This document shows, piece after piece, positions 24,913 through 34,318 of a DNA stretch of 64,000 bases. The notes under the pieces were generated by a model. The model worked only from the letters and a program-made list of their open reading frames with translations. It made no database searches and had not been told where the DNA came from. Numbering within the stretch: position 1 is the first letter of the stretch; every line of letters begins with the position of its first letter. The position numbers and the translations under genes were made by a program. The DNA comes from Clostridia bacterium (GTDB taxonomy: Bacteria > Bacillota > Clostridia > Peptostreptococcales > Anaerovoracaceae), in the NCBI GenBank assembly GCA_902363595.1, contig CABJAP010000019.1, positions 8,264-72,263 of the forward strand. Reading direction: 5' to 3'.

Positions 24913-26715
24913 CTACACATTGATATCCAGCTCAGTGAGCTTACGGTACAAGGTTGCCCTGGAAAGGCCCAATTCTTTGGCAACTGTATCCTTCGCATTG
25001 CCGCTGCTGCCATACTTCTTAAGCTTACGGGTAATGATTTCTTTTTCGTATCGCTTGACCTGCTCCGACAGAGGCAGATTGGTATCCTGAAATTTCATGA
25101 TGCTGTCCTCGTTGCGCAAAAGCCGGGTTGGGACTTCATCCATGCCAATAGTATCGCCGAAGGCCATGTTGGTTCCGTATTCCACTGCATTTTCCAATTC
25201 TCGGACGTTTCCCGGCCAGTCGTGATTGACGTAAAGCTCCTCAACTTCCTTGGTGAATCCGGTAATTTTGCGATTCATGAAAGTATTATATTTTTTCAAG
25301 AAATGGTACATCAAAAGCTTGATATCATCTCGCCGCTCTCTCAATGGAGGAATCATCAGCGGAATAACACTGAGCCTGTAATATAAGTCCTCACGGAACG
25401 TTCCCTCGCGGATCATACCTTCCAGGTCCTTATTGGTGGCCGCGATTACCCGAACATCAACAATAATATTTTTATTGCCGCCAACCCTTTCAAAGCGCAT
25501 GTTCTGAAGAACATGGAGAATTTTAACCTGCAGGTGGGGCGGCATGTCGCCGATTTCATCCAGAAAAATGGTTCCGCCGTTGGCCAATTCGAACTTTCCG
25601 GCCTTGCCTTTATCGCTGGCACCGGTAAAGGCGCCCTTTTCGTAGCCGAACAGTTCACTTTCCAGCAAATTTTCAGGAATGGCTCCGCAGTTGACCGTTA
25701 CAAAGGGGCCTTCTCCTCTTGGGCTTGCATAATGGATGGCTTTGGCGAACATCTCTTTTCCCGTACCGCTCTCTCCAGTGATCAATACGGTGGAGTTGCC
25801 TTTGGCCGTAATCATAGCCTGCTTTTTGGCCCGTTTTATTTCGTCGCTGTTGCCGACAATATCGTCCAGAGTGTTTTTCAGTGCTCTGGTATTGATATTA
25901 TAAACCAGTTTTTGTGCTTCTTCGATATCTCGGAAAGAGATGACCACTCCGCCTATGTCATCTCCTGACATGTAAGGCTTTGCCGTTACAATAAAATGCA
26001 TCTGACCTCGGTCCGTCTTGAAAATCTCTTCGTTTTCCGTATAGCCCCGGCCGGTCTCTATGACCTCCAGTGCCGGTGTACCGAGCATAAACTCATTGAT
26101 ATGGGTTCCGATCAAATCTGCCTTGGTCGTTTTAAAAAGGGTGGCCGCCATATTATTGCAGTGTTTAATATATCCGCCTCTATCCAGCGCAAAGATGCCT
26201 TCGTGGGTGGTCTCCAAAACCGTAGACATCTCGTCCCTGGAGATTTCCACGTCCTCCAGTATCTCCTGCTGAGCAGCTTTCGCTGCTAAAAGGTCGGCCA
26301 TCTTCTCAACAAAGGTAACCATGCTTCTCTTTTTATCCAGTAGAATCTCCCTCTGCTCTTCCGTAAAGGCTACCAGTCCGATGACTCCTATGATATTTTC
26401 GCCCATTTTAATGGGCGTACAGATCTCTGACAGTTCTCCGAAATGGGTCTGTCCGCTGCCCATGTCATCGTAGTTTTCTTCTGCTTTTGCATCTTCTATG
26501 TATTCTGTTACGCCGCTTCTGAGAACTCTGGCATACAGATAATTGCTATCCAGTCGGCCGCTTTCTTCCTTTTGGCCGATCATCGCAGCGTAAATGCCCG
26601 TTCCGCCTAAAATCGTCAAATCCGTATCGACGATCTCAACTTCCACACCAATGGCGATACTAATAGCCTCCGCCACCTGGGTGACACTATTGGAAATTTG
26701 TTTTAATATGGACAT
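24913..26715 (-). CDS. sigma-54 dependent transcriptional activator with N-terminal ligand-sensing domain
   Basis: The 600-residue activator begins with a helical and alpha/beta sensor region (about 1-150; [23 protein letters not shown] ... [17 protein letters not shown]), like domains that bind small organic acids. A PAS domain (about 165-275), an AAA+ domain (GESGTGKE, loop [16 protein letters not shown]) and a C-terminal HTH ([15 protein letters not shown]) follow. The start at 26715 follows AAAGGAGAGAGCG. It lies next to the sigma-54 promoters at 22-24 kb, so the molybdenum hydroxylase operon, the GPH transporter and the 137-aa gene are likely targets by position. Confidence 0.88.
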   Translation of the reverse strand: MSILKQISNSVTQVAEAISIAIGVEVEIVDTDLTILGGTGIYAAMIGQKEESGRLDSNYLYARVLRSGVTEYIEDAKAEENYDDMGSGQTHFGELSEICTPIKMGENIIGVIGLVAFTEEQREILLDKKRSMVTFVEKMADLLAAKAAQQEILEDVEISRDEMSTVLETTHEGIFALDRGGYIKHCNNMAATLFKTTKADLIGTHINEFMLGTPALEVIETGRGYTENEEIFKTDRGQMHFIVTAKPYMSGDDIGGVVISFRDIEEAQKLVYNINTRALKNTLDDIVGNSDEIKRAKKQAMITAKGNSTVLITGESGTGKEMFAKAIHYASPRGEGPFVTVNCGAIPENLLESELFGYEKGAFTGASDKGKAGKFELANGGTIFLDEIGDMPPHLQVKILHVLQNMRFERVGGNKNIIVDVRVIAATNKDLEGMIREGTFREDLYYRLSVIPLMIPPLRERRDDIKLLMYHFLKKYNTFMNRKITGFTKEVEELYVNHDWPGNVRELENAVEYGTNMAFGDTIGMDEVPTRLLRNEDSIMKFQDTNLPLSEQVKRYEKEIITRKLKKYGSSGNAKDTVAKELGLSRATLYRKLTELDINV

Positions 26716-26733
26716 CGCTCTCTCCTTTATCAT

Positions 26734-26995
26734 TTACGTATAGCTCCACCAATATTATACCATGGAAGTTAAGATTTTAATATGGTTTTTAAGATTTTTT
26801 CTCATTCATAATACGATTGAATATTCACAACAAAGAAAATCTTCGGCCTATGCAGTATGAATATCCCCCAAAGGCCCCGTTGAGGCCAGAGTCAGGGATA
26901 AGTCGGTTCCTAAAAGGGGGCGGCTGTAGGCATTGAAAAAGCGCAGCCAATATTTATCGCAAATGAACGATTTTAGCCGTGCTTAATCCTTTCGA
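26734..26995. other. GC-rich intergenic stretch with short hairpins, no gene seen
   Basis: The segment 26850-26960 holds several short inverted repeats (GGCCCCGTTGAGGCC; runs CCCCC and GGGGG about 60 bp apart) that could fold. It does not match any riboswitch, 6S, tmRNA or RNase P signature I know. The part nearest 26715 carries a poly-AT stretch, likely the promoter region of the activator gene. Confidence 0.3.
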
Positions 26996-28675
26996 TCAAT
27001 TTTGACTTTCCGTATGAATGTCCATATGGTTATCATCTTCTTCCGTTACCGCAGATCCGAGATTTACCGAATATTTCTCCAATTCTAAGACAATATTATT
27101 GATCTCGGCCATCTTTTCAGGAGACATTTTCTCACTTACGGCAAGATGGGTGTTGTACAAAATTCCTTCCAGTCTCCTGTGGATATCGGAAATATTCTTT
27201 TTCATATTTTCCATGGCTTCGCTGTCCATCGCATCCTGTATGGCCTGTTCTTTATTGACGATTTCGTCCTTTTCCAGAATGAATTCTGAATTTCCGGAAA
27301 TAACGATGGGTTCATACCCCAGCTTCTCCTTTACGGTTTTGGCAAAATCATCTTTTGATTCCTGTTCGCCGTGTACCAAAAAGATATGTTTGGGCTCCCT
27401 CTGAAAACCACTGAGCCAGGTTAGCAGTCCATCCCGATCCGCATGCCCTGAGAAACCTTCCAGATTATAGATTTCAGCGTTTACCTTGATCTCCTCGCCG
27501 AAGAGGGTTACTTCCTTCTCACCTTCCACCAGCCTCCGTCCCAGAGTTCCCTCCGCCTGATAACCGACAAAAATCACGCTGGCCCTGGCATCCCAAAGGT
27601 TATGCTTAAGATGGTGGCGTATCCGGCCGGCGTCGCACATGCCGCTGGCGGATATGATCACTTTTGGATGACGGTCATTATTTAAATATACCGACTCTTC
27701 CGTGCTGCGCGTAAACTTGAGATTTTTAAAATCCAGAGGGTTATCCCCTGCAGTAATAATTTCTTTCATTTCTTCGTCAAAGACCTGAGCATTTTTACGA
27801 AATACTTCGGTAGCAGTCGTGGCCATTGGGCTATCCACGTAGACCATCAGATTTTCCAAATCCCGGCGATAATCTTCATTGTTGTAAAACCGGCTGAACT
27901 CGTAAATCAGCTCCTGAGTCCGGCCTACAGCAAAGGACGGAATTACCGTTGTTCCACCTCGTCTGGCCGTCTTGACCACAATGTCCATCAAGGTTTTTAC
28001 ATCCATGGAATTTTCCGGGTGGAGCCGGTTTCCGTAGGTCGTTTCCATGATCACATAATCTGCTTTTTTGATAATCGTCGGGTCCCTGAGAATGGGCCGG
28101 TCCATTACGCCCAGATCGCCGGAAAAAACGATTTTGGAAACATTATCTCCTTCTGTCACCCATAGTTCAGTAATGGCGGAACCCAAAATGTGTCCGGCAT
28201 CGTTGAATACGATCCGCATCTCCGGATTCAACTCCACCAGCTGGTCATAGAGCACCGGTTTGACATATTTGAGGGACTCTTCCGCATCGCGCACTGTATA
28301 GAGCGGTTCCACCGGCGGCCGCCCTGCCCGTTCATTTTTACGGTTTTTCCATTCCGTTTCTTTTTCATGTATGTACCCGCTGTCCCGAAGCATGACTTCC
28401 AGCAAATCGGCCGTAGCATCCGTGCAATAGATATCGCCGCGAAATCCCCGCTTCACTAAAAGAGGCAGCCGGCCGCAATGGTCGATATGGGCATGACTGA
28501 GTACCACATAATCGATCTCAGAAGGATCAAAAGGAAAGGGCTCATGGTTCATTGCCTCCATAGCTTTTCCTCCCTGGAATTGGCCGCAGTCCAAAAGGAT
28601 TTTATGGTTTTCTGTCGTAATCAGATGGCAGGATCCAGTTACGCCTGATGCTGCTCCGCAAAATTGTATTTTCAT
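26996..28675 (-). CDS. MBL-fold beta-CASP ribonuclease-like protein
   Basis: The 559-residue protein is a metallo-beta-lactamase fold hydrolase with the beta-CASP and RNA-specificity domains, as in bacterial CPSF-like nucleases. Zinc motifs are LSHAHIDHCGRLP (near residue 60), FSGDLG, and FSGHADRDGLLTW with a later FLVHGEQES. The beta-CASP part shows IPSFAVGRTQELIYE, DSPMATTATEVF and SASGMCDAGRIRHHLKH. It probably acts on RNA in the cytoplasm. The start follows GGGAGGTCTCACTT. It is flanked by catabolic genes but has no clear functional link to them. Confidence 0.87.
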   Translation of the reverse strand: MKIQFCGAASGVTGSCHLITTENHKILLDCGQFQGGKAMEAMNHEPFPFDPSEIDYVVLSHAHIDHCGRLPLLVKRGFRGDIYCTDATADLLEVMLRDSGYIHEKETEWKNRKNERAGRPPVEPLYTVRDAEESLKYVKPVLYDQLVELNPEMRIVFNDAGHILGSAITELWVTEGDNVSKIVFSGDLGVMDRPILRDPTIIKKADYVIMETTYGNRLHPENSMDVKTLMDIVVKTARRGGTTVIPSFAVGRTQELIYEFSRFYNNEDYRRDLENLMVYVDSPMATTATEVFRKNAQVFDEEMKEIITAGDNPLDFKNLKFTRSTEESVYLNNDRHPKVIISASGMCDAGRIRHHLKHNLWDARASVIFVGYQAEGTLGRRLVEGEKEVTLFGEEIKVNAEIYNLEGFSGHADRDGLLTWLSGFQREPKHIFLVHGEQESKDDFAKTVKEKLGYEPIVISGNSEFILEKDEIVNKEQAIQDAMDSEAMENMKKNISDIHRRLEGILYNTHLAVSEKMSPEKMAEINNIVLELEKYSVNLGSAVTEEDDNHMDIHTESQN

Positions 28676-28802
28676 AAGTGAGACCTCCCTTATATTTGTA
28701 CTGTTCTATAGATTGTTTCCATTATACACCCATAGAGGGGTCCCGGGGAACAGAAAGATTCTGTATGGCAAAATCTTCCGCCCCATCTCTTTACGCAGAC
28801 AA

Positions 28803-28844
28803 TACAAAACAGCCCCTGGACGAAATCCAAAAGGCTGTTTTGTA
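28803..28844 (-). terminator. stem-loop after the NhaC-type gene, probable terminator
   Basis: ACAAAACAGCC (28804-28814) pairs with GGCTGTTTTGT (28833-28843) around an 18-nt loop. The arm is T-rich rather than followed by a long T-run. It lies 24 bp past the stop codon at 28868. Confidence 0.5.
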
Positions 28845-28867
28845 ATGTTGAAAAGGTAAGATAATTG

Positions 28868-30244
28868 CTATAATAAGAATCCGAATGCAATAAACAGGAT
28901 CACTGCCATAGCTGCTGAAATCGCCGCATATGGAAGCTGTGACAGGGCATGATCCAGATTTTCCATTTTACATGCCTGGGATGTGAGTGCTGTGCAGTCG
29001 GAATAAAAACACGCGTGGCTTCCAAAGGTTCCTCCGGAAAGAATGGCTCCCAGCACCAAAAGTTCATTGGTCCCGATGGCTGCCGCAAGGGGTATCAGAA
29101 TAGGTACCGTAATAGCTGGAATTCCCCAGTTGCTTCCTGTTACAAATGCCAGTCCCGCAACGACGACAAAGGCGATGGCGGGAAAGAGTCCGGCACTCAT
29201 ATAAGGCAGAACCGCGTTGATTACATAAGCGGGCAGGCCGATTTCATCCAGCCCGGTCTTCATGGTCAGTGCGCAGACGATGATAAACAACATGGGTGTC
29301 ATAGATGCAAAACCGTTGACAAAGGAATCGCCGAATTCGGTGAAAGTCAAAGTTTTCGTCGGCAGATACATGATCAACGCTACCAGAATGGCTGCGATCA
29401 GCCCGTACAGAACTTCTCCTGTGACGACAGCCACTGCAATGAGAACGATCATCGGGATCAGAAAATTCATAACTTTTCCGTCCTGAGTGTCCAGTTCTTC
29501 TTGGCTCATAACTTTCTCTGATAGGTTGAACTTTTCACTCTGCTGAGAATAGACATTGCCGCCTTCCGCAACTCTTTGGTATGCTTTTTTCATGGTGCCC
29601 AGTTTGGGAATGATACCGTAGATTGCCAGCGGAACTACGATCAGAGCCGTAATTGCATAGAAGATAAACGGCATGGCGTGTATGTAGATAGACATCCCTT
29701 CGCCGTACTGCTGCAGTTCTTTTTGGTCGGAGAAGATTCCTGCGAAGAAAATCGCCCAGGTGGATAAAGGCAGTAATACGCACACTGGCGCCCCCGTGGA
29801 AGCTGTCACGTAAGCAAACATCTCTCTGGGGATTTTCTGCCTGTCGCAAACGCCTCTCATGGCCGAGGTCAGGGTCATAATATTGAGAGCATCGTCCATA
29901 AATACAATAATGCCTAAGAAAAAAGTAGTAATTAAAGATTTTTCCGGCTTATTGGCCAGCTTCGCCACAATTTTCGAAAATCCAAAAGTACCTCTTGATT
30001 TTTCGAAAAGCATGACCAGGCTTCCAAACAAGCCCATGGTGACAAGCATTGACGCATTGTCAGAAATGGTAAAATATAATGCTTCCAAATAAGGCGGGAT
30101 AAATCCAATCCCATGCGCTACTACAAAGGCCAGCACGCCGCCGATGATGAGCGGTTCAATGGTTCTTTTGGTCAATAGTGCCATCACAATTACGATCAGC
30201 GGCGGCACTAATGTGAGTAATCCATAATCTACAGCCTGTTCCAA
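28868..30244 (-). CDS. NhaC-family Na+/H+ antiporter-type transporter
   Basis: This is a roughly 458-residue membrane protein with about 11 spans. MDDALNIMTLTSAMRGVCDR and TGAPVCVLLPLSTWAIFFAG are typical of the NhaC family, which includes Na+/H+ antiporters and amino acid/H+ or lysine-type exchangers. The GTG at 30253 has no ribosome site, whereas TTG at 30244 is preceded by GAGGTG at 6 nt, so TTG is chosen. It lies downstream of the second saccharopine-dehydrogenase-like gene, with an intercistronic stem-loop between, and probably shares its sigma-54 promoter. Transport of an amino acid or of its product is plausible. Confidence 0.8.
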   Translation of the reverse strand: MEQAVDYGLLTLVPPLIVIVMALLTKRTIEPLIIGGVLAFVVAHGIGFIPPYLEALYFTISDNASMLVTMGLFGSLVMLFEKSRGTFGFSKIVAKLANKPEKSLITTFFLGIIVFMDDALNIMTLTSAMRGVCDRQKIPREMFAYVTASTGAPVCVLLPLSTWAIFFAGIFSDQKELQQYGEGMSIYIHAMPFIFYAITALIVVPLAIYGIIPKLGTMKKAYQRVAEGGNVYSQQSEKFNLSEKVMSQEELDTQDGKVMNFLIPMIVLIAVAVVTGEVLYGLIAAILVALIMYLPTKTLTFTEFGDSFVNGFASMTPMLFIIVCALTMKTGLDEIGLPAYVINAVLPYMSAGLFPAIAFVVVAGLAFVTGSNWGIPAITVPILIPLAAAIGTNELLVLGAILSGGTFGSHACFYSDCTALTSQACKMENLDHALSQLPYAAISAAMAVILFIAFGFLL

Positions 30245-30269
30245 GTTCTTCACCTCGTTTCATTGCCGC

Positions 30270-30298
30270 CTGCCGGCGGTTTTCAGTTCCGCCGGCAG
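30270..30298 (-). other. strong intercistronic stem-loop
   Basis: CTGCCGGCGG (30270-30279) pairs perfectly with CCGCCGGCAG (30289-30298) around 9 nt. On the minus strand there is no T-run after it. It sits between the saccharopine-dehydrogenase-like and NhaC-type genes and may protect or separate the two parts of one mRNA. Confidence 0.5.
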
Positions 30299-30324
30299 AC
30301 TCACCTTACAAAGAACGCTTAACG

Positions 30325-31554
30325 CTATCCTTCGATGCACTGTTCCTTCCACTTATATGGATAACCGGTATCCATCATTCTCTTGAGGAAATCTTCTGGA
30401 TCCAGCTGGTCTGAGAAAATAATTCCCTTATCCATTTCCACCTGGCCCAGCATAACGGTTCCAATCGCCAGCGGCAGCGCTACATAAACCAGCGCGGTTC
30501 CGTAGAGCTTTTTCAATTCAGGACCAGGAGCATTCATCTTCGGGCAATTTGCTTTGTATGTCATCTTCTTTCCGTCTTTTTCTCCAGAAACTTCAACGAT
30601 CAGTTCAATAAAGGCCGTTTTGTCCGCTTCTGCAAGCTGCTCATCGGTGGCGCCGAAAATGTTATTCTGTGGAGGCGGCACCATGGCTGTTACCACATCG
30701 ATGGGAGCCACTTCCGTATCGCCTACTTTGACCTTTTCCTGTGAGCAGAGTCCGGATGCGTAGAAGATTGCCGGCTGGTACATTAAATAATATTTAAAGT
30801 CCAGCTCTTTTACGCCTTCAAATGTGGACGGCATACTGTATATTTCTTCGTGAGAGTGATGGGTTACCGGAAGGGTTCCTACCGGTTCGGGGAAATCGCA
30901 CATTTCAATTCCGCCGAACGGAGGATATAGTACGTACTTTCCGCCTTCCAGTGCATAGGTCGGGCTGGCGCAGTCAACCAGAGCCTGCTTTGGCGACCAT
31001 CCTGGATTCCAAGGCCTCAGTACCCAGTCGAAGGGAGCTTCGCCCGGCAGTACAGTCGCTTTACCAATTCTCATTTTAATGCTGTCCACCTGGTCCAGCT
31101 TGTTGGCAAATCTTCTAGCCAATACGTTGGTCATGCCCGGTGCGAATCCGCAGCCGAAAAGCGCGGTTAGTCCGGCTTCTTTAAATTCTTTGCAAAGGGT
31201 CAAATCTTCGATGGCTCTTCCCTCCAGGAATTCATCCCAGTACGGATCGTCAAAGGCAGTATTGATGTAATTGGCTTTTGCTTTTAACGCACCCTTCATG
31301 ACATATGTAACCATCCACGGCATTACCATGTCTACCACAACGTCCACGCCTTCTGCGGCTCGTGCTACATCATCCGGATCCGTGGCGTTGACAGCACCTG
31401 TTTTTACCTTCGGGCTTCCGATCTGTTTTGCCACTGCCTGCGCGGTCTCTTCCTTCAAATCTACCAGGCGAATCTCTTCAACTGCATCTTGTCTTGCGAG
31501 AATGGATGCGCATGCTCCACCCTGTCCACCAGCACCTACGATTAATACTTTCAT
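30325..31554 (-). CDS. saccharopine dehydrogenase family protein (paralogue 2)
   Basis: The 409-residue protein begins MKVLIVGAGGQGGACASILAR, a Rossmann NAD(P) site, followed by VRLVDLKEE-like and VVVDMVMPWMVTYVMKGALKA stretches typical of the family. It shares overall layout with the gene at 8772-9938 but differs through most of its length. The start at 31554 follows AAAGGAGGAACAGAGA. A perfect sigma-54 promoter is 76 bp upstream, with inverted repeats further up and a sigma-54 activator gene just beyond. The enzyme likely oxidises or forms an amino-acid derivative, with the NhaC-type carrier importing or exporting it. Confidence 0.76.
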   Translation of the reverse strand: MKVLIVGAGGQGGACASILARQDAVEEIRLVDLKEETAQAVAKQIGSPKVKTGAVNATDPDDVARAAEGVDVVVDMVMPWMVTYVMKGALKAKANYINTAFDDPYWDEFLEGRAIEDLTLCKEFKEAGLTALFGCGFAPGMTNVLARRFANKLDQVDSIKMRIGKATVLPGEAPFDWVLRPWNPGWSPKQALVDCASPTYALEGGKYVLYPPFGGIEMCDFPEPVGTLPVTHHSHEEIYSMPSTFEGVKELDFKYYLMYQPAIFYASGLCSQEKVKVGDTEVAPIDVVTAMVPPPQNNIFGATDEQLAEADKTAFIELIVEVSGEKDGKKMTYKANCPKMNAPGPELKKLYGTALVYVALPLAIGTVMLGQVEMDKGIIFSDQLDPEDFLKRMMDTGYPYKWKEQCIEG

Positions 31555-31629
31555 TCTCTGTTCCTCCTTTATCCATCGATTATATTTAAGATGAAAATTT
31601 ATGATTGTATCGCGATGCCTATATATAAC

Positions 31630-31644
31630 GCAAGTGCCGTGCCA
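31630..31644 (-). promoter_or_regulatory. sigma-54 promoter of the saccharopine-dehydrogenase-like gene 2 operon
   Basis: The complement reads TGGCAC-GGCAC-TTGCG, a full match 76 bp before the start at 31554. Confidence 0.88.
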
Positions 31645-31734
31645 TCTTTTTTTTAGTTTTATAAAACGTTGCAATTCCAACGCTTATTTAGCCTTCCCTA
31701 TTCCATTTTTATAAAAAACGCCCATTGGAGGGAT

Positions 31735-31780
31735 GAAAAAAGCAGGGTTTTGTTTCATTAATGAAACATTTTCCTGCTTT
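31735..31780 (-). terminator. terminator-like hairpin after the activator gene (overlaps an enhancer-like repeat)
   Basis: On the minus strand AAAGCAGG pairs with CCTGCTTT; inside is a perfect TGTTTCATTAATGAAACA palindrome, and a run of six T follows. It lies 60 bp past the stop codon at 31841 and could end the activator mRNA. Confidence 0.6.
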
Positions 31781-31838
31781 CCCATAAAACCCCTCTTATT
31801 GGTTTCACATTTGAAACAAACGGTTTTAATTTTGAAAC
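31752..31838. promoter_or_regulatory. three GTTTC-N6-GAAAC-type inverted repeats (candidate enhancer)
   Basis: Sites at 31752-31767 (GTTTCATTAATGAAAC), 31802-31817 (GTTTCACATTTGAAAC) and 31823-31838 (GTTTTAATTTTGAAAC) are 50 and 21 bp apart, close to whole helical turns. They are 108-194 bp upstream of the -24 box at 31644 and adjacent to the activator gene, fitting an enhancer bound by that activator. The first lies within a terminator-like hairpin, so it alone is weaker evidence. Confidence 0.62.
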
Positions 31839-31840
31839 TT

Positions 31841-33232
31841 TTATTCAATTTGGTACTTTTTTAATCTCCTTGACAAAGTGGATTTGTTCATCTGCAATGC
31901 TCGGGCTACGTCGCTGGCCCTCCTGTATTTGTTCATCATCGACTCCAGGATATATTTTTCGTATTCTTCCATCAGCTGTTCCATGCTTTTGCCGCTGGCA
32001 ATGGCATCCGTTGAAACTGTAGACTCAACTGGAATGCCGATGGCCCGTTCCACTTGGAATTTGGTAATCGTTTCTCCGTCAAAGCTGATCATGATACGTT
32101 CGATAACGTTCTCAAGCTCACGGATATTGCCCGGCCATTGAAAGCGCTGCAAGAGCTCCATCGCTTCCTCCGTAATGATTTTCTCTAGTTTATATTCCTT
32201 ATTAAACTGGCGGACAAAGTACATCGCCAGCGCCTTAATATCTTTTTTCCTTCCCCTCAGAGGCAATAGTTCCAGCGGCATGATGTTGAGCCGATAATAC
32301 AGATCCCCTCGGAAAGCTCCCTCCTCAATGGCTTTCTTTAAGTCACGGTTAGTCGCTGCGATTAACCGGATATCCAGGGAAATCGTTTTCGATCCGCCAA
32401 CCCGCATCAGTTCCCGTTCCTGCAATACCCGCAGCAGTTTGGACTGAAGATGAATGGGCAGCTCACCGATTTCATCCAAAAAAAGAGTTCCTTTGTTGGC
32501 CATCTCAAACAGGCCCATCTTCCCATTTTTATCAGCTCCGGTAAAGGCTCCGCCTTCATAACCGAACAGCTCCGATTCCATCAGATGCTCAGGAATGGCG
32601 GCGCAGTTGACTTTAATGAAAGGTTTTCCCACCCGCTTGCTGTTTTGGTAGATAAAATTGGCGAAAACTTCTTTTCCGGTCCCCGACTCTCCCGTCAAAA
32701 GGACGGTTGCATCCATCTTGGCGATGCGCCTGGCTTTTTCCGCAAGCTGTTTGGAAGCTTCGTCTTCTGCGATCATATTGCCCCACATAACGATGTTCTG
32801 GCGTTTTAAATATTCTACCTCTTCTTTAATTTTCACATTATCGTTATCCCGCTCTTTTAAGAGCTCCTTCAAAGTCAGGGTTTCTGTGATATCCCGTTCC
32901 GTACATATGACCAGCTCGATCTTGTCGTTGTGATACAAGGGCGTTCCGGTTACATATACTTTATCCCCGTCTCCCAGGCTCTGAATGATCTCTTCTTCCT
33001 TGCCGCTCTTCAAGGTTTTCAGGGTGATGGAATCGGCGATAAAGCCCATTTCTTCCAGCTCCTTCATGTTTTTTCCAAGAACTTCACCTCTGGTCAGGCC
33101 GCCGGTCTTGCAGGACTCATCATTGAGAAAAAGGGTTTTCCCTTTTCCATCCGTAATATAGACGCCAACCTTCAGGCAATTTAAAATATCCAAGAACTCC
33201 CGATAATGATCTTTTATAAACTTCTTATACAT
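31841..33232 (-). CDS. sigma-54 dependent transcriptional activator (PAS-AAA+-HTH)
   Basis: The 463-residue activator has one PAS domain (about 15-120; GVYITDGKGKTLFLNDES), an AAA+ core with GESGTGKE, the sigma-54 loop GAFTGA and GTLFLDEIG, and a C-terminal HTH (ARALQMNKSTLSRRLKKY). The start at 33232 follows AAGGAGTATTTCACC. It lies directly upstream, on the same strand, of the sigma-54-driven saccharopine-dehydrogenase-like operon, and GTTTC/GAAAC repeats fill the gap, so it is the probable local activator. Confidence 0.9.
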   Translation of the reverse strand: MYKKFIKDHYREFLDILNCLKVGVYITDGKGKTLFLNDESCKTGGLTRGEVLGKNMKELEEMGFIADSITLKTLKSGKEEEIIQSLGDGDKVYVTGTPLYHNDKIELVICTERDITETLTLKELLKERDNDNVKIKEEVEYLKRQNIVMWGNMIAEDEASKQLAEKARRIAKMDATVLLTGESGTGKEVFANFIYQNSKRVGKPFIKVNCAAIPEHLMESELFGYEGGAFTGADKNGKMGLFEMANKGTLFLDEIGELPIHLQSKLLRVLQERELMRVGGSKTISLDIRLIAATNRDLKKAIEEGAFRGDLYYRLNIMPLELLPLRGRKKDIKALAMYFVRQFNKEYKLEKIITEEAMELLQRFQWPGNIRELENVIERIMISFDGETITKFQVERAIGIPVESTVSTDAIASGKSMEQLMEEYEKYILESMMNKYRRASDVARALQMNKSTLSRRLKKYQIE

Positions 33233-33343
33233 GGTGAAATACTCCTTAGCTTTTTCTGCGCCTGATTTGTACAAGTGCAGCTTTCGTGCCAGTAAGAGGA
33301 TCTATCTTTTATTTCCCGTTTCGTTTTGTCAGTGGCGACAGAT

Positions 33344-34318
33344 TCACTCAAGGTATCGTTTGACAGTTGCTTCCGGTATCCCAGTCATTTCAACAATTTT
33401 TTCCGGGATCATGCCGCTTCGTGCTATGTTGCAGACAATTTCTCTTTCCTTTTCCTCGGCCCGCTCCTCTGCCAGTTTCTCGGCTCGCTCCTCTGCCAGT
33501 TTCTTGGCCCGCTCCTCCACCAGTTCTTCCGCCTTCTCCTCCGCACGAATATCAATAAATTCTTCTTCGGTCAAATACAATGTTAACATATTTTCCACCT
33601 CGCTTCCGTGTTGCTCTAAAAAAGATTTTAGAATCCCTTTTCCCGTACAACTCCATATTGCATGACGAATCGCTTCATCCCGATCCATCCCTTTTTTACG
33701 CATATTCCCTCTTACTTCTTCTATAAAGTACGAATATTCCCTCAGCGTTCTGCTGCGCAGCAGGATGGGATGTTGTTTATGATAATTGATATTAATGATT
33801 TTAACCATAATCTGGCCATAAAGCGAGCCTTCTTTCCGGAGAAACGCTTCCGACAAATACTGAATCGTTTCAGTGGGGCGCTCCTCCTGGCCATTGTAAA
33901 GCACAAACAGGTGCGGTGTAGGAATTTGATAGAGTTTCTTTTGATAGGCCTTCCTGTTATCCAGTATCTTTTCATAGGTTCTTGCCAAATACACCATCTC
34001 GCGCAGAGGTATATTTTCACTCCATGACGATTGGTGCTCCACAACGGAAAGCAACGCCGCAGAATATTGAAAAGCCAAATCATTCACCTTTTGGTTATAA
34101 ATCGCATCTTCCAGCGTCACGATTTCCAGTTTCTCTGTTTGTGCGTAATTCGTCTCTTCCAACGCATTAAACAGTTCTAACGCCTCCTCTTTTTCGCTGA
34201 ACAACAGACGGAAGATCCGATCCTTAAAATCCCGGCTGGTACGGTAATACGCCGTATCTTCTTTTATTATAAAATTTGCATGATCCAATTGCAATACATA
34301 CTCTTCTAATTGTTCCAT
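33344..34318 (-). CDS. Rpn/PD-(D/E)XK nuclease-like protein with coiled-coil repeats
   Basis: The 324-residue protein resembles the Rpn family of recombination-promoting nucleases and related putative transposases: an N-terminal DFKDRIFRLLF segment, a core with IPTPHLFVLYNGQEE, and a C-terminal region. Residues about 255-295 form a charged coiled coil made of an eight-residue unit (EERAEKLA). A short tail MIPEKIVEMTGIPEATVKRYL looks like a small HTH. The start at 34318 (second Met) has GGAGAGA at better spacing than the first at 34321. Such genes are often mobile or phase-variable. There is no sigma-54 promoter here. Confidence 0.68.
   Translation of the reverse strand: MEQLEEYVLQLDHANFIIKEDTAYYRTSRDFKDRIFRLLFSEKEEALELFNALEETNYAQTEKLEIVTLEDAIYNQKVNDLAFQYSAALLSVVEHQSSWSENIPLREMVYLARTYEKILDNRKAYQKKLYQIPTPHLFVLYNGQEERPTETIQYLSEAFLRKEGSLYGQIMVKIININYHKQHPILLRSRTLREYSYFIEEVRGNMRKKGMDRDEAIRHAIWSCTGKGILKSFLEQHGSEVENMLTLYLTEEEFIDIRAEEKAEELVEERAKKLAEERAEKLAEERAEEKEREIVCNIARSGMIPEKIVEMTGIPEATVKRYLE
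33457..33528. repeat. three 24-bp direct repeats inside the Rpn-like gene
   Basis: Copies at 33457-33480, 33481-33504 and 33505-33528 (the last diverged) encode the eight-residue unit of the coiled coil. Copy number could vary between strains without changing the frame. Confidence 0.75.

Noticed and set aside
33457..33528. Possible CRISPR-like repeats
   Set aside because: The repeats are contiguous, without spacers, and lie in frame inside a gene.
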